Shown here piece after piece: positions 1-12,775 of a stretch of 64,000 bases of DNA. The notes below the pieces were generated by a model that saw only the letters and a program-made list of their open reading frames with translations, was not told the origin of the DNA and ran no database searches. The DNA comes from Erwinia sp. GTDB taxonomy: Bacteria; Pseudomonadota; Gammaproteobacteria; Enterobacterales; Enterobacteriaceae. Where the stretch lies: positions 1 to 64,000 of the forward strand of contig OZ024666.1 in the NCBI GenBank assembly GCA_964016415.1. Direction: 5' to 3'. The stretch's first letter is position 1; each line of letters starts with the position of its first letter. Made by a program: the position numbers and the translations under genes.

Positions 1-111
1 CTCCCTATAATGCGCCTCCACTGACCGGGAACAAGGCTGAGAAGCTGACGGTAAGTGAGAGGAAAAGTGATAAATCACTTGGCTCTGAAGCGGGAAAGCG
101 CAGTATCTGCA
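1..111 (+). promoter_or_regulatory. rRNA operon promoters P1 (partial) and P2
   Basis: A perfect TATAAT at 6-11, followed by a GC-rich start region, matches the -10 of the E. coli rrn P1 promoters; its -35 and UP element lie outside the window. About 70 bases on, TTGGCT (79-84) and AGTATC (102-107), 17 bases apart, align with the -35 and -10 of rrn P2. Tandem P1-P2 promoters with GC-rich discriminators are the known target of growth-rate and ppGpp control. Assignment is by similarity to E. coli rrn leaders. Confidence 0.8.
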
Positions 112-137
112 CCCCGCGCCACACACGCTGTGGCACT

Positions 138-149
138 GCTCTTTAACAA
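138..149 (+). promoter_or_regulatory. boxA antitermination site in the rRNA leader
   Basis: The sequence TGCTCTTTAACA is the enterobacterial boxA, bound by NusB/S10 to assemble the rRNA antitermination complex. It lies between P2 and the 16S gene, and a second copy precedes the 23S gene. Confidence 0.85.
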
Positions 150-296
150 TTTATCAGACAATCTGTGTGGGCACTCACAGGATTGATATCAGCATCTCCG
201 GATGCAAAAAATATCAAGTCTTGAGTGAACACGTAATAAATTCATTACGACGTTTTTCTCGAGCATTGCTTACCGAGTGTAAGCAAATCAAGCTTT

Positions 297-1836
<1,540 letters not shown>

Positions 1837-1909
1837 CCTGAAGATACGGTTTTGTGAAGTGCTCACACAGATTGTCTGATGAAATTAAAGAAGAGCGTAA
1901 AATGCCTGC

Positions 1910-1986
<77 letters not shown>

Positions 1987-2120
1987 ACTTTCTTCTCATG
2001 CTGCGTTAAAGCGCCGCTCGTATAGTGAGCTGTACGTCGCGACCTTTTGCTTTGTCTGAAAAGAAATTACCGCTTGAAAAAGCGGGACCTCTGGTAAGCG
2101 AGCGTTTTGCACAACTCTAT

Positions 2121-2196
2121 GGGGCTATAGCTCAGCTGGGAGAGCGCCTGCCTTGCACGCAGGAGGTCAGCGGTTCGATCCCGCTTAGCTCCACCA
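2121..2196 (+). tRNA. alaT: tRNA-Ala (anticodon UGC)
   Basis: A 76-nt cloverleaf with acceptor GGGGCTA, anticodon loop CTTGCAC and encoded CCA. It follows tRNA-Ile in the same spacer, the usual Ile-Ala arrangement of half of the enterobacterial rRNA operons. Confidence 0.97.
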
Positions 2197-2255
2197 TCAA
2201 CGACCCCACGTTGATAACACTTCAGAATGCATTGTTAAGTGCATTGTGAAGTTAT

Positions 2256-2267
2256 TGCTCTTTAACA
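2256..2267 (+). promoter_or_regulatory. Second boxA, in the 16S-23S spacer
   Basis: TGCTCTTTAACA is repeated upstream of the 23S gene, as in other enterobacterial rrn operons, where it renews antitermination and contributes to the 23S processing stem. Confidence 0.8.
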
Positions 2268-2397
2268 ATCCGGAACAAGCTGAAAATTTGAAACGACATA
2301 TTGTTCTCATTCTCCGTAATAAGAATGAAGTAATGATATGTTCGAGTCTCTCAAATGTTTGCAGTCTGCAAGCGTGTTAAACGCCTGTGGGTTGTGA

Positions 2398-5301
<2,904 letters not shown>

Positions 5302-5349
5302 ACAACGCCAGAGGCGTTTAGAGAGACAGAATTTTCAGCTTGATTCACC

Positions 5350-5387
5350 GGATTTTAGAAAAATTTAGCGGATTAGAAAAATTTAGC
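5350..5387 (+). repeat. Tandem repeat in the 23S-5S spacer
   Basis: GGATTTTAGAAAAATTTAGC (5350-5369) is followed at once by GGATTAGAAAAATTTAGC (5370-5387), a second copy lacking two T residues. It lies in the transcribed spacer where the 23S processing stem forms, so it probably only alters stem length. Confidence 0.8.
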
Positions 5388-5524
5388 GGAAACGAAAGAT
5401 TTTGTGCTGAAGCAAGGCGGCAACCGAGACGATGAGAAGGAGCATACGCTGGTATGTGACTGAACATCGCGATAGCAGCCAACGCAGCAGCAGTGCAAAA
5501 GATTTGTTTCTGGCACCAAGAATT

Positions 5525-5644
5525 TGCCTGGCGGCAGTAGCGCGGTGGTCCCACCTGACCCCATGCCGAACTCAGAAGTGAAACGCCGTAGCGCCGATGG
5601 TAGTGTGGGGTCTCCCCATGCGAGAGTAGGGAACTGCCAGGCAT
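5525..5644 (+). rRNA. rrf: 5S ribosomal RNA
   Basis: A 120-nt sequence from TGCCTGGCGGCAGTAGC to GGGAACTGCCAGGCAT, matching E. coli 5S with complementary ends. Only one 5S copy is present and no tRNA-Thr follows, unlike E. coli rrnD (5S, thrV, second 5S). Confidence 0.98.
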
Positions 5645-5651
5645 CAAACAG

Positions 5652-5684
5652 AAAAGCCCTGCACATCGTGCAGGGCTTTTTTTT
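5652..5684 (+). terminator. Rho-independent terminator of the rRNA operon
   Basis: A 13-base inverted repeat (AAAAGCCCTGCAC with GTGCAGGGCTTTT) around a 3-base loop, running into eight T residues, directly after the 5S gene. Confidence 0.95.
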
Positions 5685-5828
5685 ATGCTTCATTTACTCG
5701 TTGTGATTTATCGATGGAGTCTCTCTTCAATCGATGAAGATTTTTATGATCGCTGATGAAACTACTCCAGCACTCAATACACTGACACGATGATGTTTAT
5801 GAAAGAAAGATAAGAGTCGCTGCACTGT

Positions 5829-5854
5829 AAAAAACCCGGCTTATTACGCCGGGT
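5829..5854 (-). terminator. Terminator of the aap transporter operon
   Basis: Read on the minus strand, ACCCGGCGTAATAAGCCGGGT is followed by a T run, 12 bases beyond the aapP stop. It ends the four-gene transporter transcript before it meets the convergent rRNA operon. Confidence 0.9.
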
Positions 5855-5866
5855 ATAGATATCAGC

Positions 5867-6628
5867 TTAGTGGATGACCTGGGAAAGGAATGCCTGCGTG
5901 CGTTCTGATTGAGGATTTGAAAAGAAACTTTCTGGTGGTGCTTCTTCGACAATTTCTCCACGATCCATAAAGATCACCCTGTCCGCGACTGTTCGTGCAA
6001 ATCCCATTTCATGTGTGACACATAACATGGTCATACCATCCTCTGCCAGCGTGATCATGGTATCAAGTACCTCCTTCACCATCTCTGGATCCAGCGCCGA
6101 AGTCGGCTCATCAAACAACATAATTTTTGGTTTCATACACAGTGAGCGTGCAATAGCGACTCGCTGCTGCTGCCCGCCTGAAAGCTGCCCGGGAAACTTA
6201 TGCGCGTGCTCGGCGATTCGTACGCGTTCAAGATAGTGCATTGCCAGCTGCTCTGCTTCTTTCTTTGGTGTTTTACGTACCCAGATTGGTGCAAGGGTAC
6301 AATTCTGCAACACCGTCAGATGCGGGAAGAGGTTAAAATGCTGAAAAACCATCCCGACTTCTGTTCGTACGCGCTCAATATTACGCAGGTCTTCATTGAG
6401 ATGGATACCATCTACCATGATACGACCCTGCTGGTAGGCTTCAAGATGATTGATGCAGCGGATAGTGGTCGATTTGCCAGAACCTGACGGGCCGCACAGT
6501 ACGATACGTTCACGTGCATTTACCTGCAGATTGATATCTTTTAATACATGGAACTGACCGTACCACTTATTGACGTTATCGAAGGTAATCATCATGGTAT
6601 CTTCGGATTGTGCTAAATGTTGTGCCAT
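5867..6628 (-). CDS. aapP: Polar amino acid ABC transporter, ATP-binding subunit
   Basis: ATPase of a PAAT-family amino acid importer, orthologous to E. coli YhdZ by near-identity over its length. Of 253 residues, Walker A is at 46-54 (GPSGSGKST), the Q-loop Gln at 96, the ABC signature LSGGQ at 149-153, Walker B with Glu174, the D-loop SALD at 177-180 and the H-loop His206; all catalytic positions are intact. It acts as a dimer on the inner membrane, driving the AapQ/AapM permease. It is last in the operon, 9 bases after aapM. An internal ATG at residue 12 is an alternative start. Confidence 0.96.
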   Translation of the reverse strand: MAQHLAQSEDTMMITFDNVNKWYGQFHVLKDINLQVNARERIVLCGPSGSGKSTTIRCINHLEAYQQGRIMVDGIHLNEDLRNIERVRTEVGMVFQHFNLFPHLTVLQNCTLAPIWVRKTPKKEAEQLAMHYLERVRIAEHAHKFPGQLSGGQQQRVAIARSLCMKPKIMLFDEPTSALDPEMVKEVLDTMITLAEDGMTMLCVTHEMGFARTVADRVIFMDRGEIVEEAPPESFFSNPQSERTQAFLSQVIH

Positions 6629-6637
6629 TTTTTAACC

Positions 6638-7741
6638 TTAACGTGAAGTGCGTCCGGTATGAAAGCGCTTTTCCAAATGCTGGCTGTAGCGCGACATGCT
6701 GAAACAGAAAATCCAGTAAACCAGGGCAGCAAAGACATAGCCCTCGGTCGACACGCCTAACCAGTCGGGATCAACAGTGGCTTGTTGCACACTGCTGAAA
6801 AGATCAAACAACCCGATGATAATCACCAGACTGGTATCTTTGAAAAGGGCGATGATGGTGTTAACCAAACCTGGAATAACCAATTTTAAAGCCTGGGGTA
6901 GAATCACCAAGCCTTGTGTTTTCCAGTAACCCAATGCTAGTGACTGTGCCGCTTCATATTGCCCTTTCGGCAACGCCTGCAGACCGCCGCGTACGACTTC
7001 AGCAACATACGCGGACTGAAACAGAACAACCCCGACCAGCGCCCGGATTAGTTTGTCGATGTTGCTCCCTTCAGACATGAAGAGTGGCAACATTACTGAA
7101 GACATGAATAGCACGGTAATAAGGGGAACACCGCGCCAGAATTCAATGAAAATGACAGAGAGAGCACGTACAACAGGTAATGTTGACTGCCTGCCGAGAG
7201 CCAGTAGTATTCCCAGCGGTAAAGCTCCGGCTATACCCACTGCAGCGATAATTAGCGTTAGAGTCAGACCTCCCCACTGACGAGTTTCCACACGTTCCAG
7301 ACCGAGGAAACCGCCATATAATAGAATCCAGATAATAAGTGGGAAAAGTACTGCCCACGCTGCAAGGTAACGACCGCGGTGAGTAAAACGTTTAGTAAAT
7401 AGAGGAATTACAGAAATGATGGTAATCACCAGAGCAATATTGATGCGCCAGCGTAATTCGTGAGGATAAAGTCCATACATAAACTGACCAAAACGGGCGT
7501 GTATGAACACCCAGCAGGCACCCTCTTTTGTACAATCTGCTTTGGTGGTGCCGAGCCAGTTAGCCTGGAAGAGCAACCAGTTGAGCGCCGGAGGCAGTAC
7601 AGAAAAAATGATCCACAGGCAGACGAGGGTCAGGATGCTATTGGTCCAGCTGGAAAACAGGTTTCGTCTTATCCACCACAACACACGGATCGCGGGTGCT
7701 GTGGATGGCGCTGTCTGGGGAGAGAATGGTTTTATCATCAT
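6638..7741 (-). CDS. aapM: Polar amino acid ABC transporter, permease subunit M
   Basis: Inner-membrane permease (367 residues), orthologue of E. coli YhdY. Hydrophobic segments lie near 36-58, 101-117, 125-148 and, in the transport domain, 160-182, 190-225, 235-250 and 290-325. The EAA loop that docks on the ATPase is at about 263-291 (EAAQSLALGYWKTQGL, then LPQALKLVIP). It would pair with AapQ to form a heterodimeric channel for L-amino acids handed over by AapJ. The gap to aapQ is 7 bases, so translation is probably coupled. Confidence 0.95.
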   Translation of the reverse strand: MMIKPFSPQTAPSTAPAIRVLWWIRRNLFSSWTNSILTLVCLWIIFSVLPPALNWLLFQANWLGTTKADCTKEGACWVFIHARFGQFMYGLYPHELRWRINIALVITIISVIPLFTKRFTHRGRYLAAWAVLFPLIIWILLYGGFLGLERVETRQWGGLTLTLIIAAVGIAGALPLGILLALGRQSTLPVVRALSVIFIEFWRGVPLITVLFMSSVMLPLFMSEGSNIDKLIRALVGVVLFQSAYVAEVVRGGLQALPKGQYEAAQSLALGYWKTQGLVILPQALKLVIPGLVNTIIALFKDTSLVIIIGLFDLFSSVQQATVDPDWLGVSTEGYVFAALVYWIFCFSMSRYSQHLEKRFHTGRTSR

Positions 7742-7748
7742 ATGTCCA

Positions 7749-8927
7749 TTAGCGCTCTATCAGGCGGATTTTACGGTTATAAATGCTCATCAACAGAGAG
7801 ATGGTTAAACTAATCGTCAGGTAGACTCCCATTGTGATGGCAATAGTTTCAATAGCCTGTCCTGTTTGATTGAGTACAGTGCCTGCGAACAGCGAAACCA
7901 TATCGGGGTAGCCAATTGCGGCAGCCAGTGAAGAGTTTTTAACGATATTCAGATACTGACTGGTCATTGGTGGAATGATCACCCGCATTGCCTGAGGAAT
8001 GATGACCTGACGTAACGTTACCGGATTGGGTAGTCCGAGAGATCGGGCTGCTTCTTCCTGACCATGTGGTACAGACTGGATACCAGAACGAATAATTTCG
8101 GCAATAAACGAAGAAGTATAAATGGATAAGGCGAGTGTCAGCGCTGCCAGCTCAGGGATAAGTACCACCCCCCCACGAAAGTTAAAACCACGTAATGCGG
8201 GGATATTCCAATGCATCGCCGGACCAAAACAGCACAAGGCAAGACCGGGCAGCCCGATAAATAGCGCAAGCACGATAGGCCATGTTCGGCGGTGGGTTCC
8301 GGTTTTTAACTGATACTGTCGATTGAAGCGTGATACAGCAACACTCCCGGCCAGCGCAAGAAGAACAGCGATCACGGTGGGCCAGGTTCCTGGAACATAT
8401 TCCGGCCATGGGAGATAGAGCCCCCGGTTACTGATGAAAATGGCATCGAATGCCCCGGCTGCCTCTCTGGGGCCGGGCAAGTTACGTAGTACAGCAAAGT
8501 ACCAGAAGAAAATCTGCAGCAACGGTGGAATATTACGGAAGATCTCAATATAGATCCCCGATGCTTTTTTCAATAACCAGTTATCTGACAGTCGAGCCAG
8601 GGCGATGAAAAAGCCAAGCAGTGAGGCAAAAATGATACACAATACCGAAACCAGTAAGGTATTTGTCAGGCCGACAAGAAAGACCCTTGCGTAGGTATCG
8701 CCTTCATCATCATCAATCAGATGCTGGACAATGCCAAATCCGGCTTTACGGTCAAGAAAAGCGAAACCCGAGGTAATGCCACGGCTGTTAAGATTGGTGA
8801 TGACGTTATGGATCAGATAACCACAGGCTGCCAGCACGATAACAATAGCAATGATCTGATAGATCCAGGCGCGAGTGGCAGGATTACTTAATGAAAAATC
8901 CTTTTCTACGCGGGGACGTTGGGACAT
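7749..8927 (-). CDS. aapQ: Polar amino acid ABC transporter, permease subunit Q
   Basis: Inner-membrane permease (392 residues), orthologue of E. coli YhdX. The N-terminal half has a hydrophobic helix (21-45) and a transport segment (83-150). The C-terminal binding-protein-dependent transport domain carries its EAA loop at 291-319 (EEAARSLGLPNPVTLRQ, then IIPQAM). The long periplasmic stretch before the core is normal for Aap/Bzt-type Q subunits. It follows aapJ after an intergenic hairpin and precedes aapM by 7 bases. Confidence 0.95.
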   Translation of the reverse strand: MSQRPRVEKDFSLSNPATRAWIYQIIAIVIVLAACGYLIHNVITNLNSRGITSGFAFLDRKAGFGIVQHLIDDDEGDTYARVFLVGLTNTLLVSVLCIIFASLLGFFIALARLSDNWLLKKASGIYIEIFRNIPPLLQIFFWYFAVLRNLPGPREAAGAFDAIFISNRGLYLPWPEYVPGTWPTVIAVLLALAGSVAVSRFNRQYQLKTGTHRRTWPIVLALFIGLPGLALCCFGPAMHWNIPALRGFNFRGGVVLIPELAALTLALSIYTSSFIAEIIRSGIQSVPHGQEEAARSLGLPNPVTLRQVIIPQAMRVIIPPMTSQYLNIVKNSSLAAAIGYPDMVSLFAGTVLNQTGQAIETIAITMGVYLTISLTISLLMSIYNRKIRLIER

Positions 8928-8959
8928 ATAGCAACCTCAGGGACCAGAATGCAAAGTCA

Positions 8960-8979
8960 GGCACCGGTAGACCGGTGCC
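8960..8979 (-). other. Intercistronic hairpin between aapJ and aapQ
   Basis: A perfect 9-base inverted repeat (GGCACCGGT/ACCGGTGCC) lies in the 65-base gap after aapJ, with no T tract. Hairpins in this place in binding-protein transporter operons are known to protect the upstream mRNA from 3' exonucleases, giving more binding protein than permease. That role is inferred here. Confidence 0.75.
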
Positions 8980-8992
8980 CTGTTAAGTAGAA

Positions 8993-10018
8993 TTAACGTA
9001 CTGGTGGTGCGTACTGAATACCACCCTGGTTCCACAATGCATTCTGGCCACGGGCAATTTTCAACGGACTGTCTTTACCTACGTTACGATCAAAGACTTC
9101 CTGATAATTACCAACTTGTTTGATGATGTTATAAGCCCATTTATTATCGAGCTTCAGATCTTTACCGAAGTCACCCTCGGCACCCAGCAGGTGTGCCATA
9201 TCAGGTGTGCTTGGTTTCGCTGCCATCTGGTCAATGTTAGCGGAAGTGATGCCCATTTCTTCAGCATTCAGCATTGCGAAGAGTGACCATTTCACGATGG
9301 TGAACCAGTCATCATCACCACGACGCACCACTGGCCCCAGAGGTTCTTTGGAGATAACTTCGGGAAGAACAATGAAGTCATCTGGTTTGCCCAGTTTGAT
9401 ACGTAGTGCATAAAGTTGTGACTGATCGGAAGAGAGAGTATCGCAGCGTCCACTGTCGAGTGCTTTTGCTGATTCATCTGAGCGGTCGAATGTAACCGGG
9501 GTATATTGCATTTTATTCGCTTTGAAGTAATCAGCGACATTCAGTTCCGTATCAGTACCTGCCTGGATACAGACAGTGGCGCCATCCAGCTCTTTGGCGC
9601 TTTTCAGACCGGCTTTTTTATGAGTCAGGAATCCGATACCGTCATAGTAGTTCACACCAGCGAAGATAAAGCCCATACCGCCATCCCGCGAGGAAGTCCA
9701 GGTGGTATTACGCGAAAGAATATCAACTTCACCGGACTGTAAGGCAGTGAAGCGCTCTTTTGCGGTGAGTGGAGTGTACTTCACTTTAGATGCATCACCA
9801 AAAATGGCCGCAGCAGTGGCACGGCATACATCGACATCAATACCACTGAATTTACCGCTGGCATCAGCATAAGAGAAGCCAGGCAAGCCGTCACTAATAC
9901 CACATTGTACAAAGCCTTTTTTCTTGATGCTGTCGAGCGTAGCACCGGCATGGGCGTGATTAACGATACCAAACAGTGCGGTTGCAGTAACCAGAGTGGA
10001 GAGCATTATTTTTTTCAT
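8993..10018 (-). CDS. aapJ: Periplasmic amino acid-binding protein of the Aap transporter
   Basis: Periplasmic solute-binding protein, family 3 (341 residues), orthologue of E. coli YhdW. A Sec signal peptide is clear: Lys at 2-3, a hydrophobic core, and an AHA-G cleavage site after about residue 24. The mature protein shows family marks such as GFSYADASGKFSGIDVDVCR, which supplies the amino-acid carboxylate contact region, and the KYTPLTAKERFTALQSGEVD segment. First gene of aapJQMP. Upstream sigma-54 and NtrC-like sequences indicate induction under nitrogen limitation. Substrate is probably general polar L-amino acids; exact specificity cannot be read. Confidence 0.95.
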   Translation of the reverse strand: MKKIMLSTLVTATALFGIVNHAHAGATLDSIKKKGFVQCGISDGLPGFSYADASGKFSGIDVDVCRATAAAIFGDASKVKYTPLTAKERFTALQSGEVDILSRNTTWTSSRDGGMGFIFAGVNYYDGIGFLTHKKAGLKSAKELDGATVCIQAGTDTELNVADYFKANKMQYTPVTFDRSDESAKALDSGRCDTLSSDQSQLYALRIKLGKPDDFIVLPEVISKEPLGPVVRRGDDDWFTIVKWSLFAMLNAEEMGITSANIDQMAAKPSTPDMAHLLGAEGDFGKDLKLDNKWAYNIIKQVGNYQEVFDRNVGKDSPLKIARGQNALWNQGGIQYAPPVR

Positions 10019-10105
10019 AAAGCATCCTGTGTGACGAATCTGTTTTAACTTTTTAGGTGCACACTGACGTGCACGCTAAACGACGGCGGTGGCCGTTGTC
10101 GTCTT

Positions 10106-10121
10106 TGCAAAGAAAGTGCCA
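10106..10121 (-). promoter_or_regulatory. Sigma-54 promoter of aapJQMP
   Basis: On the minus strand TGGCACTTTCTTTGCA has the invariant GG and GC of a -24/-12 promoter exactly ten bases apart and matches the TGGCAC-N5-TTGCA consensus at every specified base. It sits about 90 bases upstream of the aapJ start, on the correct strand. E. coli yhdWXYZ is a known member of the nitrogen-regulated NtrC regulon. Confidence 0.85.
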
Positions 10122-10195
10122 GAATCGATATCTCTATGAAGAGAAAGGGATAGTCTTTTTTTATTACTCGCCTATTGGCGATTTGAACAGAGGAA

Positions 10196-10242
10196 TGCAC
10201 CAAAGAAGGGCGTCATCTTCTTTTTTGTACAAACCTGGTGCA
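10196..10242 (-). promoter_or_regulatory. Putative NtrC enhancer sites upstream of aapJ
   Basis: Two 17-base candidates lie 75-135 bases upstream of the sigma-54 promoter: 10226-10242 reads TGCACCAGGTTTGTACA on the minus strand (one complete TGCACC half and a near-match half of the TGCACC-N5-GGTGCA consensus), and 10196-10212 ends in a complete GGTGCA half. Distance and pairing fit the NtrC enhancers of glnA. A further pair of GTGCAC palindromes (10057-10062 and 10069-10074) lies downstream of the predicted start site. Confidence 0.6.
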
Positions 10243-10282
10243 TTTTGGGGGGCCGGAAGATTGTGGCGCGGGGTAATGTAGA

Positions 10283-10306
10283 AACCTCGCTGCTCAGTAC
10301 AGCGAG
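10283..10306 (-). terminator. Possible terminator overlapping the lpxP stop
   Basis: A 7-base stem (CTCGCTG/CAGCGAG) covers the lpxP stop codon and is followed by GTTTCT on the minus strand. The T tract is weak, so this may only slow polymerase. Confidence 0.35.
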
Positions 10307-11214
10307 TGCTCACCCGCGGGACGCGTTTTAAAACGGCGATGCAGCCAGAGGTATTGATTAGGTGCTCGCAGGATCTCTGTTTCGATCACCTTATTCATAT
10401 AAGCCGCGGCCGCCTCTTCATTATCGATCGGATAATCTTTGAGCTCAGGCTGAATAATGAGCTCGTAGCCAGCGCCTGATTCCTTACGGATCAGAACCAC
10501 GGTAATCATGGCTGGCCTTGCCATGCGTGCAAGCATCCATGTACCACTGGTGGTTGCGGCGCGAGGTACAGCAAACAGGGGGGCAAAGACACTACCTTTG
10601 GGGCCGTAATCCTGATCCGGAGCAAACCATACCGCTTCGCCATGGCGCAGTGCTTGCACCATGCCGCGTAAATCACGGCGATTTATCATTGCTTTGTTGG
10701 AACGCATACGTCCTTTTGTCTGAACCCATTCCATCAACTTATTATTGTGCGGCCGATACATTGCCATCATCGGTTGACAAAGTCCCATTGCCCGGCCACC
10801 TAATTCGAGTGACATAAAGTGTACGCCGATAATCAGCACACCTTTACCATTCTTTTGCGCTTTAGCCAGATTGTCTAGTCCACTGACGGAGAACCAGCGT
10901 TTTACGCGACGATCTGACCAAAACCAGGCCATACCCGTCTCCAGCAGGCCCATACCGAGGGACTCAAAATTCTTGATAATACGTTCTTCCAGCTGTGCTT
11001 CAGTGATATCAGGAAAACAGAGCTGCAGATTACGACGTGTGATAGACATGCGACGTTTGAGGAGGTGACGAGAGGTTCTTCCTAACCATTTTCCTGTCAC
11101 TTGCAATACAGGAAAAGGTAGCTGCACCAGCAAAAAAAGCACACCTAAGCCAAGCCATGTAATCCAATAACGTGGATGAAGCAGAGCAATATGAAAGGAA
11201 GGGGCGATTTTCAT
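10294..11214 (-). CDS. lpxP: Lipid A palmitoleoyl (late) acyltransferase LpxP
   Basis: A membrane-bound acyltransferase (306 residues) of the LpxL/LpxM/LpxP family, which adds the secondary acyl chain to Kdo2-lipid IVA. The catalytic HX4E motif is His132-Glu137 (HFMSLE) after a single hydrophobic N-terminal helix (about 19-36). The central block from the active site through GLCQPMMAMYRPHNNKLMEW and the ending AGEHSLY resemble E. coli LpxP, the cold-induced palmitoleoyl transferase, more than LpxL. It occupies the interval where E. coli carries yhdJ and acrEF. Monocistronic: a terminator separates it from fis. LpxL remains the alternative assignment. Confidence 0.85.
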   Translation of the reverse strand: MKIAPSFHIALLHPRYWITWLGLGVLFLLVQLPFPVLQVTGKWLGRTSRHLLKRRMSITRRNLQLCFPDITEAQLEERIIKNFESLGMGLLETGMAWFWSDRRVKRWFSVSGLDNLAKAQKNGKGVLIIGVHFMSLELGGRAMGLCQPMMAMYRPHNNKLMEWVQTKGRMRSNKAMINRRDLRGMVQALRHGEAVWFAPDQDYGPKGSVFAPLFAVPRAATTSGTWMLARMARPAMITVVLIRKESGAGYELIIQPELKDYPIDNEEAAAAYMNKVIETEILRAPNQYLWLHRRFKTRPAGEHSLY

Positions 11215-11357
11215 TACGTTATCTTTTTCTCCTTAAACTCAGATAAAATAACGCTTGCAGACAGGGCTCCATAGCGATACTGAGAATCAGACATCCTTTT
11301 TCTGACAAAGTTGATGCACTGTACCGTACTTTACATAAATCAGACAAACCATCCAGA

Positions 11358-11389
11358 ATAAAGGCGCTGTCAGTTCACAGCGCCTTTAT
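11358..11389. terminator. Terminator after fis
   Basis: A perfect 13-base inverted repeat (ATAAAGGCGCTGT/ACAGCGCCTTTAT) with a 6-base loop lies 23 bases beyond the fis stop. The AT-rich stem ends would let it work in both directions. Confidence 0.85.
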
Positions 11390-11411
11390 CATCGCCATGG
11401 CGAACTCAGGA

Positions 11412-11708
11412 TCAGTTCATACCATATTTTTTAAGTTTCTTACGCAATGTACCCCTATTTATACCCATCATCAGCGCCGCTCGGGTCTGATTTCCACGGG
11501 TATATTGCATTACCATATCTAACAGGGGCTGTTCTACTTCAGCCAGTACCAGCTCATACAGGTCACTTACATCCTGACCGTTTAGTTGGGCAAAATAGTT
11601 CTTCAGTGCTTGTTTTACCGAATCACGAAGTGGTTTTTGTGTGACCTGATCTTGTGAATTTAAAGTGGAAACGGTCAGTACGTCAGAATTTACGCGTTGT
11701 TCGAACAT
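11412..11708 (-). CDS. fis: Nucleoid-associated DNA-binding protein Fis
   Basis: Small homodimeric nucleoid protein (98 residues) that bends DNA, activates rRNA promoters and controls growth-phase expression. The sequence is almost identical to E. coli Fis: N-terminal beta-hairpin arms (about 11-26), dimerisation helices, and the C-terminal helix-turn-helix at about 73-94 ([20 protein letters not shown]). It is the second gene of dusB-fis, 24 bases downstream. The promoter lies upstream of dusB, and in E. coli early dusB sequence helps fis translation. The dusB frameshift could therefore affect fis by polarity. Confidence 0.98.
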   Translation of the reverse strand: MFEQRVNSDVLTVSTLNSQDQVTQKPLRDSVKQALKNYFAQLNGQDVSDLYELVLAEVEQPLLDMVMQYTRGNQTRAALMMGINRGTLRKKLKKYGMN

Positions 11709-11732
11709 AGTTCTGTCAGCTCTTTATTTCTA

Positions 11733-12693
11733 TTACGTAAGTTTTGCGAAGTATGCCTCCAACGCCGCCAGCTGTTCGCTGGTGTTCTCAATGGCGTTGA
11801 ATGTGCGCCGAAACTGGTCATTCGGGGCGTGTTCCTGGAGATACCGGGAAACGTGTTTACGGGCAATGCGATAGCCTTTCTCACAACCATAAAAGCTGTA
11901 TAACGCTTGCAAATGCCCGATAAGCGAGTGCTTAACCTCTGCCAGAGGCATGGGTTGCAGCAACTCCCCTGTGTCCAGATAATGTTGGATTTCCCGAAAG
12001 ATCCAAGGTCTTCCCTGAGCGGCCCTTCCTATCATCAGAGCATCGGCTCCTGTATAGTCAAGTACAGCTCTGGCTATTAGCGGGTCAGTAATATCACCGT
12101 TCGCAATAACAGGAATGGTGACATGCTGCTTAACTGTCCGAATACTGTCATATTCGGCATCACCATTAAATAAACACGCACGTGTGCGGCCATGAATGGT
12201 GAGTGCCTGTATACCACAACGTTCAGCCAATTGGGCAATTTCTACGCAATTGCGATTATCGCTATCCCAGCCAGTCCGTATCTTCAGAGTGACCGGAATA
12301 TCTACTGCATTCACTACGGCACTCAGGATGGATTTTACTAACTCCGGGTACCGTAGCAGAGCCTGCCATTTTACGATTCACTTTTTTAGCAGGACATCCC
12401 ATATTGATATCAATCAGCTGGGCACCTGATTTTGCGTTAATGCGGGCTGCTTCGGCCATTTCTTCAGGGTCACCCCCGGCAATTTGTACTGCCCGGATAC
12501 CTGGCTCATCACTGTGCACCATACGAAGCCGGGATTTGTCGCTTGCCCAAACTTCCGGGTTGGATGACAGCATCTCAGAAACTGTCATGCCTGCCCCCAT
12601 CGTGTAACACAGCGTTCGAAAGGGGCGGTCGGAAACGCCGGCCATCGGTGCGGCAATTAATCGATTAGGCAGCTGGTAATTCCCGATGCGCAT
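11733..12693 (-). pseudogene. dusB: tRNA-dihydrouridine synthase B, frameshifted
   Basis: DusB is a flavoprotein that reduces uridine to dihydrouridine in tRNA. The N-terminal part (from ATG at 12693) matches E. coli DusB through [15 protein letters not shown]; the rest continues in another frame as [20 protein letters not shown] and runs to the normal C-terminus. The break is at about 12355-12361, where a second CTGCT pentamer is needed to restore the frame, so a 5-base repeat-unit deletion is the likely cause. The upstream start at 12708 is rejected because homology begins at MRIGNYQL. The catalytic Cys region ([13 protein letters not shown]) is upstream of the break. It could be an assembly error; otherwise DusB is inactive. 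Confidence 0.88.
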
Positions 12694-12708
12694 GTAAAAA
12701 GTGACCAA

Positions 12709-12775
12709 TGAGTATCCGCAAGGCGGCGTATATTACGCATTTTTTTTGCAAGATGAAAGGACAAACTTTGAACAA
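12709..12775 (-). promoter_or_regulatory. dusB-fis promoter region
   Basis: On the minus strand the segment GCGTAATATACGCCGCCTTGC closely matches the E. coli fis promoter: -10 at about 12730-12735 (TAATAT), followed by a GC-rich discriminator. This promoter is known for stringent control and Fis autorepression. The following bases lead into the dusB start. The region beyond it, to about 12950, is AT-rich and holds no gene. Confidence 0.75.

Noticed and set aside
5645-5866. A tRNA-Thr and second 5S as in E. coli rrnD
   Set aside because: Only the terminator follows the first 5S; no cloverleaf or second 5S sequence is present.
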